A stretch of DNA of 5,053 bases from Flavobacteriales bacterium (GTDB lineage Bacteria; Bacteroidota; Bacteroidia; Flavobacteriales_D; Parvicellaceae). The number at the start of each line of letters is the position of its first letter. Within the stretch, counting starts at the first letter, position 1. The notes beneath the pieces were generated by a model. That model was not told where the DNA came from, did no database searches, and was given only the letters and a program-made list of their open reading frames with translations. The stretch covers positions 1-5,053 of the forward strand of contig JALWSJ010000246.1 of the NCBI GenBank assembly GCA_026993705.1, written 5' to 3'. The position numbers and the translations under genes are program-made. This document shows, in pieces, positions 1 to 5,053 of this stretch.

Positions 1-29
1 AGCATAAGCAAAAGAATTTTTCATCGTCT

Positions 30-53
30 AAGAAAACTAAACTCCGTTTTCTT
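30..53. other. Perfect 8-bp AT-rich inverted repeat (weak hairpin)
   Basis: AAGAAAAC (30-37) is exactly complementary to GTTTTCTT (46-53) across an 8-nt loop. The 5' arm is A-rich and the 3' arm T-rich, which resembles a weak bidirectional transcription terminator. Only two of its pairs are G-C and no long T-run follows, so function is uncertain. It could end transcription of a gene left of the window. Confidence 0.25.
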
Positions 54-69
54 TGCACCCACCTGTCTC

Positions 70-155
70 GCGTTAGGGATAGAACGGCGTGTTTGAACTC
101 CTTTTGGTTTGTTGCATATATGCAAACCAAAAGAGTGAGTAGTGATAGCCCGACC
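70..155 (+). repeat. Structured repeat element, copy 1 (RNA-like, inverted partner at 4942-5026)
   Basis: This 86-nt unit shares two arms exactly with the reverse complement of 4942-5026: a 36-nt 5' arm (70-105) and a 27-nt 3' arm (129-155). Between them lies a copy-specific hairpin: CTTTTGGTTTG (101-111) pairs with CAAACCAAAAG (123-133) around an 11-nt loop that falls within a palindrome, TTGCATATATGCAA (112-125). The stem extends outward through ACTC (97-100) and GAGT (133-136) if C101 is bulged. The ends can also pair: GTTAGGG (72-78) with CCCGAC (149-154), with A75 bulged and one G-U pair. The T-rich side is the 5' arm of the hairpin, so it is not a standard intrinsic terminator. I believe similar units recur in Bacteroidota intergenic regions, and a relation to the Rfam Flavo-1 RNA is possible but unverified. 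Confidence 0.8.
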
Positions 156-251
156 TCAAAAAGAGAAAAAAATCGGTTATGCAATAACTGATGTTTTTTG
201 TCGTTTTGGGGTAACGCCCTTAACTTATTTGTATATATTTACTAGCCACTT
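156..251 (+). other. AT-rich leader between repeat element and porU
   Basis: This 96-nt stretch holds an A-rich run (158-172), a short hairpin followed by a T-run (listed separately) and a TATA-rich segment (226-241). No Shine-Dalgarno sequence precedes the porU start, as is usual in Bacteroidota. TATATTTA at 234-241 matches seven of eight positions of the flavobacterial -7 motif TANNTTTG. The nearest TTG (206-208) is 25 nt upstream, and the implied start of transcription would lie almost on the ATG, so I do not call a promoter. TAACGC at 212-217 is the exact complement of GCGTTA at 70-75, so a longer RNA fold of about 150 nt is conceivable. Confidence 0.4.
174..199 (+). terminator. Weak terminator-like hairpin downstream of repeat copy 1
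   Basis: CGGTTAT (174-180) pairs with ATAACTG (184-190) around a GCA triloop: seven pairs, one of them G-T. ATG and then six T residues (194-199) follow. The shape is that of an intrinsic terminator reading rightward, but the stem is AT-rich and three bases separate it from the T-run. If real, it would end a short transcript carrying the repeat element and imply that porU has its own promoter in 200-251. Confidence 0.25.
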
Positions 252-3200
252 ATGAATAACAACGTAAATTTTAGTCTTACTCTACTTATAAGTATTTTCT
301 TTCTTTTGGGGAATACTTATTCGCTTTTTGCTCAAAGTTTAACAATTCAAGAGCAGTTGACTTGGAAAACCAATGAAATTCAGCTAAAAGAAAAAGTCGG
401 TAATTGTCCGCTTCCTGTAAAAGGATTTTGGGATTTGGAGAACGATGTTCCTAAAATCTATTTTAACTACAAGGTAAAAGGAAATCAAGGTGAATTTGTG
501 GTTTCGGCAATTCAGGTTGAGCCAATTACGGCTGATGCTCCTTGTTTTTCTACTGAAACTATCGGTAATGATTTCAAATTTGAAGTGTTGTTTCCCTCTG
601 ACCGCAAAAGGAACTATTTACTGCTGAGTCTTGTTCCTGTTCGTTATAACTCTTCAGCAGGACAGTATGAAAAGTTGGTTTCTTTTTTGGGAACGATTCA
701 CTATTCGCACAAAAACAACTCGTATAATAAAGCTTTTGCTCAAAATTCTGTATTTCAAAACGGTTCGGGGGATTGGTATAAAATTGGGGTAACAAAAAAT
801 GGAATCTATAAGATTGACTACAATTATTTGAAAGATTTGGGAATTGACATCGATAATATTTCTCCTAATTCTATCAATATTTACGGGAATGGCTTTGGTA
901 TGTTACCGGAAAACAACAACGAATATCGTCCGGATGATGTATTGAAAAACGCTATCTACGTTAAAGGGGAAAACGATGGAAAATTTGACCCCGAAGATTA
1001 TATTCTTTTCTATGGTAGAGATGCTCATCAAATAAAGAACGACAATAATAAATTTACACATCAGATTAATTTGTATTGTGATACTTCGTATTACTTCATC
1101 AATATTAATCCTTCGGGAACGGCTAAACGTATTGGCTCTGCACCACTTTCTACCAACGCTACTACACACAGTATTACGGAGTTTAATGATTTTCAATATA
1201 TAGAAGATGAAAAATTTAATTTAGGTAAAGGAGGCAGAGAATGGTACGGCGACTTGTTTGACGTGCAGACGACTTATTCTTACAACTTTGCTTTTCCTAA
1301 TATTGTGAGTTCCGATTCTATTCGCGTGCGTATTCGTACATTAATCAGTTCTATTAGTACTTCTCCTTACTATACGGTGAGCAATTCTTTTTCTTCTTAT
1401 CAGTTACCTAATTTAACGACGCCTTCGGGAAACGGAACTTACAGTCCTTATGCCCGCGCTCAAATTAAAGAGTTTAAACTCAAACAAAATTCAGATCATA
1501 CAAGTCTCTCTGTTACCTTTAATAAAAGCGGTATCCCTTCTTCTAAAGGTTGGTTGGATTTTATTGAAATCAATGCCAGACGACAACTCATAATGAGTGG
1601 CGAACAAATGGCTTTTAGAGATTTAAGTTCAGTCGGAAACGGAAATGTAGCTGAATTTTTCTTAAACGAACAGCATCCTGTTGATCATATTTGGGAAATT
1701 ACTAGTCCCACATCCGTTCAATCTGTTGATTTTACACGTTCGGGAAATTTACTGTCCTTTAAAATAAACAGCGACTCGTTACGGGAGTTTATCGCATTTA
1801 AAAATGATAATTTTCTGACTCCTGTATTTTTTCAAAAAATAGAATATCAAAACTTGCACGCACTTCCTTATGCCGATATGATAATCATTTCCGCTCCTCA
1901 ATTTTTATCTGCTTCTACTGATTTAGCAAATTTTCATCAATCGGAAGGATTGAGTGTACATACTGTTACGACTGAGCAGGTATTCAATGAATTTTCGTCT
2001 GGAATGCGTGATGCTACGGCTATTAAAACATTTTTACGAATGTTTTATAAACGTGCCGGAAACAATCCATCTACGATTCCAAAATATTGTCTGTTAATGG
2101 GCGACGGTTCTTATGATAATCGTAACCTGATGAAGCACAATAAGAATTTTATCCCTACGTATGAATCGAAAGAAACGTTATCCAAAACATCTTCCTACAC
2201 TTCTGACGATTATTTCGCTATACTAGCCGACAATGCAGGTATGAACGCCACGGATTTACTGGATGTAGCCATCGGAAGACTTCCGGTAAAAACTTTGCAA
2301 GAAGCAAATGACATGGTGAGAAAAGTAAAAATATACAGCGACCCTACCGTTGCCCAAACACTTGCCCCCGACCATTGTTCTAATACCAAAGATGCAAGCA
2401 TCTTAAAAGATTGGCGAAATCAAACCGTGCAAATGAGTGATGACCAAGATAACAACCACTACTTCAACGATATTGAAATTATGTGTGCCAAAATTGAATT
2501 GTTGCACCCGGAAATCAACATTATCAAAATCCATGCGGACTCCTATAAAGAAACTACTTCTGCCGGAGGTAATCGAAACTATGGTGCTCAAGAAGCCTTA
2601 AAAGAAAATGTGCAAAAAGGAGCTTTGTTGGTAAATTATATCGGGCATGGTGGCGAAGTTGGTTTAGGACACGAACGTTACCTTGACGTACCAACCATTA
2701 AAGCGTGGACAAATTTACTTGCCCTACCGGTATTTATGACTGCAACTTGTGAGTTCAGCCGTTTCGATGACCACGACCGTACCTCTGCCGGAGAATATGT
2801 TATCCTAAACCCCAACGGTGGAGCAATAGGAATGTTTACTACTGTCCGACTTGTTTATTCATCAAGTAATACTCTATTAAACAGTATATTTTACGATACG
2901 GTTTTCGATAAACTAAACGGACTTCCTCAACGCTTTGGCGATATTTATAAAGGGACAAAAAATAAATACGGAATATCGAACGGCGATGTAAACTACCGTA
3001 AGTTTGCCCTATTGGGAGACCCAGCTGTTCGTTTGGCTATGCCAACTTATCAAATAGAAACAGACTCCATCAATGGTATATCGGTACAAGCTGATTTAGA
3101 TACACTTTCTGCACTAAGTAAAGTTAGCATCAAAGGACATATAGAAGACAATTCTAACCAATTGATGAACCAATTTAACGGTACAGTTTCGGTGAAAGTC

Positions 3201-4127
3201 TTTGATAAAAAAGCACAATTGAGAACGCTTGCTAACAACTCCGACTCTTATGTAGCTGACTTTACTATGTGGAAGAATTTAATCTATAAAGGTAAAGCTA
3301 CCGTTAAAAACGGTGCGTTTTCAATCGAGTTTATCGTTCCGAAAGACATAGCCCTGAATTATGGCAACGGCAGAATCAGTTACTATGCACAAAATGGTGT
3401 GATTGATGCCAACGGTTATAATGAACAAGCTATAATCGGAGGAATAGATACTACCGCCCAAGCAGACAATGAACCTCCAATGATTTCTCTTTATATGAAC
3501 AACGAAAAATTTGTTTCAGGAGGAACAACCGATGAAAATCCATCGCTTTATGCCAAAGTATTTGACAAAAACGGAATCAATACCGTTGGAAATGGAATAG
3601 GACATAACATAGAAGCTGTTTTGGATAGAAACACGACAAAATCGATACTTTTAAACGATTATTACGAATCGGATTTAGACACCTATAAAAGCGGAAAAAT
3701 TGTTTATCCTTTTAGCAAATTAAAAGAAGGAAACCACACCTTGAGCCTAAAAGTATGGGACGTATATAATAACTCCAACAAAGAAGAAATAGAGTTTATT
3801 GTAGCCAAAAATGAAAAAATAGCACTTACTCATATTTTAAACTATCCCAATCCCTTTACCACCAAAACCGACTTTTCCTTTGAACACAATCAAGTTTGCG
3901 ATTTCTTAGATGTGCAAATTCAAATCTTTACCATTTCGGGCAAACTGGTAAAAACCATCAACAGAAGAGTTACCTCCAACGGTTACCGCATAGACGGAAT
4001 CACTTGGAACGGCACCGATGATTTTGGCGACAAAATAGGACGTGGAGTTTATGTGTATAAAGTAAAAATTGTAAATGAATCAGGAGAAAAAGCAGAAAAA
4101 TATGAAAAATTAGTCATACTGAATTAA
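252..4127 (+). CDS. porU: Type IX secretion system sortase PorU (C25 gingipain-family cysteine peptidase)
   Basis: A 1291-residue exported protein. In characterised Bacteroidota, PorU is the cell-surface sortase of the T9SS: it cleaves the C-terminal sorting domain from cargo and attaches the cargo to a surface anchor, acting in an outer-membrane complex with PorV, PorQ and PorZ. Residues 1-27 form a signal peptide, with likely cleavage between A27 and Q28 (LFA-QS). Residues 174-255 carry the PorU-type N-terminal region (WYKIGVTKNGIYKID, GNGFG at 212-216, DGKFDPEDYILFYG). The gingipain domain spans about 540-930, with GDGSYD (617-622), GRLP (675-678), the probable catalytic His799 in IGHGGE, probable catalytic Cys833 in TATCEF, and LLGDP ending near 924. 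Beta-rich domains follow (about 930-1190, with GINTVGNGIGH from 1108). The C-terminal domain begins at NYPNPF (1197-1202) and resembles T9SS sorting/FlgD-like domains; PorU is known to keep its own. An in-frame TAG at 243-245 fixes the start. The gene is intact. Confidence 0.95.
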   Translation: MNNNVNFSLTLLISIFFLLGNTYSLFAQSLTIQEQLTWKTNEIQLKEKVGNCPLPVKGFWDLENDVPKIYFNYKVKGNQGEFVVSAIQVEPITADAPCFSTETIGNDFKFEVLFPSDRKRNYLLLSLVPVRYNSSAGQYEKLVSFLGTIHYSHKNNSYNKAFAQNSVFQNGSGDWYKIGVTKNGIYKIDYNYLKDLGIDIDNISPNSINIYGNGFGMLPENNNEYRPDDVLKNAIYVKGENDGKFDPEDYILFYGRDAHQIKNDNNKFTHQINLYCDTSYYFININPSGTAKRIGSAPLSTNATTHSITEFNDFQYIEDEKFNLGKGGREWYGDLFDVQTTYSYNFAFPNIVSSDSIRVRIRTLISSISTSPYYTVSNSFSSYQLPNLTTPSGNGTYSPYARAQIKEFKLKQNSDHTSLSVTFNKSGIPSSKGWLDFIEINARRQLIMSGEQMAFRDLSSVGNGNVAEFFLNEQHPVDHIWEITSPTSVQSVDFTRSGNLLSFKINSDSLREFIAFKNDNFLTPVFFQKIEYQNLHALPYADMIIISAPQFLSASTDLANFHQSEGLSVHTVTTEQVFNEFSSGMRDATAIKTFLRMFYKRAGNNPSTIPKYCLLMGDGSYDNRNLMKHNKNFIPTYESKETLSKTSSYTSDDYFAILADNAGMNATDLLDVAIGRLPVKTLQEANDMVRKVKIYSDPTVAQTLAPDHCSNTKDASILKDWRNQTVQMSDDQDNNHYFNDIEIMCAKIELLHPEINIIKIHADSYKETTSAGGNRNYGAQEALKENVQKGALLVNYIGHGGEVGLGHERYLDVPTIKAWTNLLALPVFMTATCEFSRFDDHDRTSAGEYVILNPNGGAIGMFTTVRLVYSSSNTLLNSIFYDTVFDKLNGLPQRFGDIYKGTKNKYGISNGDVNYRKFALLGDPAVRLAMPTYQIETDSINGISVQADLDTLSALSKVSIKGHIEDNSNQLMNQFNGTVSVKVFDKKAQLRTLANNSDSYVADFTMWKNLIYKGKATVKNGAFSIEFIVPKDIALNYGNGRISYYAQNGVIDANGYNEQAIIGGIDTTAQADNEPPMISLYMNNEKFVSGGTTDENPSLYAKVFDKNGINTVGNGIGHNIEAVLDRNTTKSILLNDYYESDLDTYKSGKIVYPFSKLKEGNHTLSLKVWDVYNNSNKEEIEFIVAKNEKIALTHILNYPNPFTTKTDFSFEHNQVCDFLDVQIQIFTISGKLVKTINRRVTSNGYRIDGITWNGTDDFGDKIGRGVYVYKVKIVNESGEKAEKYEKLVILN

Positions 4128-4130
4128 ACG

Positions 4131-4898
4131 ATGTTTCTTAAAGAATTTTTCAGAGCAATAAAAAGTTATGCCACAGCCGGTAAACTAATCAGAGAGTACA
4201 ATTTATATTCTTTTTTCTACATCCCAGCAATCATTAGTTTGCTCATAGGAATTTTCATCATTTTTATAGCCTACTACTACTCCACCCCCATTTCTGAATT
4301 TATCATTAGCTTATGGACATTTGACTTTGGACAAGATGCAGTTCGGCAAGTCGGGAAATGGGGAAGTGCAATACTCATACTTGGAGTTGGCATAGTTATT
4401 TACAAGCACCTTGTTCTAGCCTTATCCTCCCCCTTTATGGGAGCATTATCCGAAAGAATAGAAGAAATAACCACAGGAAAACTACCACACCCCAAACCTT
4501 TTCTGCAAGTATTAATCCGAGGACTTCGTATCAACCTAAGGAATCTAGTATATGAATTGATGTACACCCTACCATTATTACTTTTAAGTTTAATACCTGT
4601 GCTCAACATCGCCACCACTATCCTACTCTTTTACATTCAGTCGTATTATGCTGGCTTCGGAAATATGGATTATACCATGGAACGCTACCTAGATTATAAG
4701 GAAAGTATCCAATTCGCCCAAAAACACAAGGGAATAGCCGTAGGCAACGGATTACTATTTACCGCACTCTTATTTATCCCCATTTTAGGGATGCTCATTA
4801 CACTCCCCCTCTCTACCTCTGCCTCAACTTTAGATGTATTAAATACAATAAATAAAAACCATAATAAAGATGATTTGGGCGTTCCCATTACAGCATAA
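4131..4898 (+). CDS. EI24/CysZ-family polytopic membrane protein
   Basis: A 255-residue predicted inner-membrane protein. Hydrophobic segments lie at about 27-50, 78-100, 143-170 and 204-233. The family-like signature is SPFMGALSERIEE (100-112), just after the second segment, together with YYAGFGNMDYTMERY (172-186) after the third; this layout fits the EI24 domain family, which includes the bacterial sulfate permease CysZ. Transport of sulfate is not shown here: I recognise the fold family, not the substrate. Flavobacterial homologues are usually left as EI24 domain-containing proteins. The ATG follows the porU stop (TAA 4125-4127) after only ACG, in the same frame and without a ribosome binding site, so translation probably depends on the porU transcript and perhaps on reinitiation. 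The C-terminal tail (about 237-255) is polar. The gene is complete, ending in TAA at 4896-4898. Confidence 0.8.
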   Translation: MFLKEFFRAIKSYATAGKLIREYNLYSFFYIPAIISLLIGIFIIFIAYYYSTPISEFIISLWTFDFGQDAVRQVGKWGSAILILGVGIVIYKHLVLALSSPFMGALSERIEEITTGKLPHPKPFLQVLIRGLRINLRNLVYELMYTLPLLLLSLIPVLNIATTILLFYIQSYYAGFGNMDYTMERYLDYKESIQFAQKHKGIAVGNGLLFTALLFIPILGMLITLPLSTSASTLDVLNTINKNHNKDDLGVPITA

Positions 4899-4902
4899 AA
4901 AA

Positions 4903-4942
4903 GCAATTCCGTTGCACTACATTACTTTTTAACGCCGTAATG
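4903..4942. other. Two short hairpins between the EI24-family gene and repeat copy 2
   Basis: CATTAC (4920-4925) can pair with GTAATG (4937-4942) around 11 nt, and GCAA (4903-4906) with TTGC (4912-4915) around 5 nt. Read on the minus strand, the second is followed by six T residues (complement of 4897-4902), making a very short terminator-like shape downstream of repeat copy 2 in its own sense. With four base pairs it is weak. No clear rho-independent terminator for the porU transcript is seen on the plus strand before 4942. Confidence 0.2.
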
Positions 4943-5026
4943 GTCGGGCTATCACTACTCACTCTTTTTGCCCTCAAAAGGAGGAGGGCAAAAAGGAGTT
5001 CAAACACGCCGTTCTATCCCTAACGC
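4942..5026 (-). repeat. Structured repeat element, copy 2 (RNA-like, inverted partner of 70-155)
   Basis: An 85-nt unit in the opposite orientation to copy 1. Read on the minus strand, its first 36 nt (5026 to 4991) and last 27 nt (4968 to 4942) are identical to the arms of copy 1. The central hairpin has another sequence: CTTTTTGCCCTC (4964-4975) pairs with GAGGGCAAAAAG (4984-4995), a perfect 12-bp stem with an 8-nt loop. As in copy 1, ACTC (4961-4964) and GAGT (4996-4999) extend the stem with one base bulged (G4995 on the plus strand), and the ends (GTCGGG 4943-4948 and CCCTAAC 5018-5024) can form the same closing helix. The outer stem pairs are shared with copy 1, while the distal pairs are replaced on both sides, so pairing has been kept while sequence changed. 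It sits 43 nt after the EI24-family gene. Confidence 0.8.
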
Positions 5027-5053
5027 AAGTGGAATGAGTGCATAGAAAGTGAG

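Noticed and set aside
1..24. Minus-strand ATG at 24 giving MKNSFAYA running off the left edge, possibly the start of a divergent gene
   Set aside because: Only eight codons are visible and nothing distinguishes them from chance. The only promoter-like match upstream lies too close to the ATG.
1..96. Plus-strand reading frame open from the left edge, ending ALGIERRV-stop inside repeat copy 1; the same ending occurs in a minus-strand frame entering copy 2 from the right edge
   Set aside because: The shared ending comes only from the repeated DNA arm (GCGTTAGGG...), and the residues before it are unrelated and too few to recognise. It is most simply explained as the repeat supplying the same stop codon. 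It could still be a real gene end if a coding frame continues outside the window.
205..241. Promoter for porU (TTTG at 205-208, TATATTTA at 234-241)
   Set aside because: The spacing of 25 nt is outside the usual range and transcription would start at about the ATG. It is reported only as a weak match in the leader entry.
4125..4133. Stop codon readthrough fusing PorU to the EI24-family protein, as the two genes share a frame with only TAA ACG between them
   Set aside because: Sharing a frame has a one-in-three chance, and the product would place a membrane protein after a surface-exposed C-terminal domain, which makes no topological sense.
574..4906. Minus-strand open frames of 60-100 codons opposite porU and the EI24-family gene, and a 65-codon plus-strand frame at 4358-4555
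   Set aside because: They overlap strongly supported genes entirely or nearly so, and their translations show no recognisable domain. They are shadows of the true coding frames.
4961..4999. Central hairpin of copy 2 as an intrinsic terminator for the porU operon
   Set aside because: On both strands the T-run lies on the 5' arm and the A-run on the 3' arm, the opposite of an intrinsic terminator. Termination by another mechanism remains possible.

Overview
The window reads as AT-rich chromosomal DNA of a member of the Bacteroidota, most likely Flavobacteriales. The main reason is the large gene: a PorU-type C25 (gingipain-family) peptidase, the surface sortase of the type IX secretion system (T9SS), which is confined to this phylum. 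The lack of Shine-Dalgarno sequences before either gene and the AT-rich intergenic DNA fit the same group.

Layout: positions 1-251 hold no supportable gene. They contain a weak hairpin (30-53), a structured repeat element (70-155, plus sense), a weak terminator-like hairpin (174-199) and an AT-rich leader. porU fills 252-4127. Three bases later, in the same frame and direction, a 255-residue polytopic membrane protein of the EI24/CysZ family follows (4131-4898); the two genes almost certainly form one transcription unit. Positions 4899-5053 hold a second copy of the structured element (4942-5026), now on the minus strand.

PorU removes C-terminal sorting domains from T9SS cargo at the outer-membrane surface and joins the cargo to anionic lipopolysaccharide or another anchor. 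The EI24-like protein is predicted to lie in the inner membrane. No functional link between the two is established; the link seen here is positional only. No porV or gldJ lies in the window, although these commonly sit next to porU.

The least explained signal is the pair of elements bracketing the operon. Their outer arms are identical (36 nt and 27 nt), while the central hairpin has a different sequence in each copy yet stays perfectly base-paired. This is the signature of a structured RNA or a structure-maintained repeat. The two copies point inward, toward the genes, from opposite strands.
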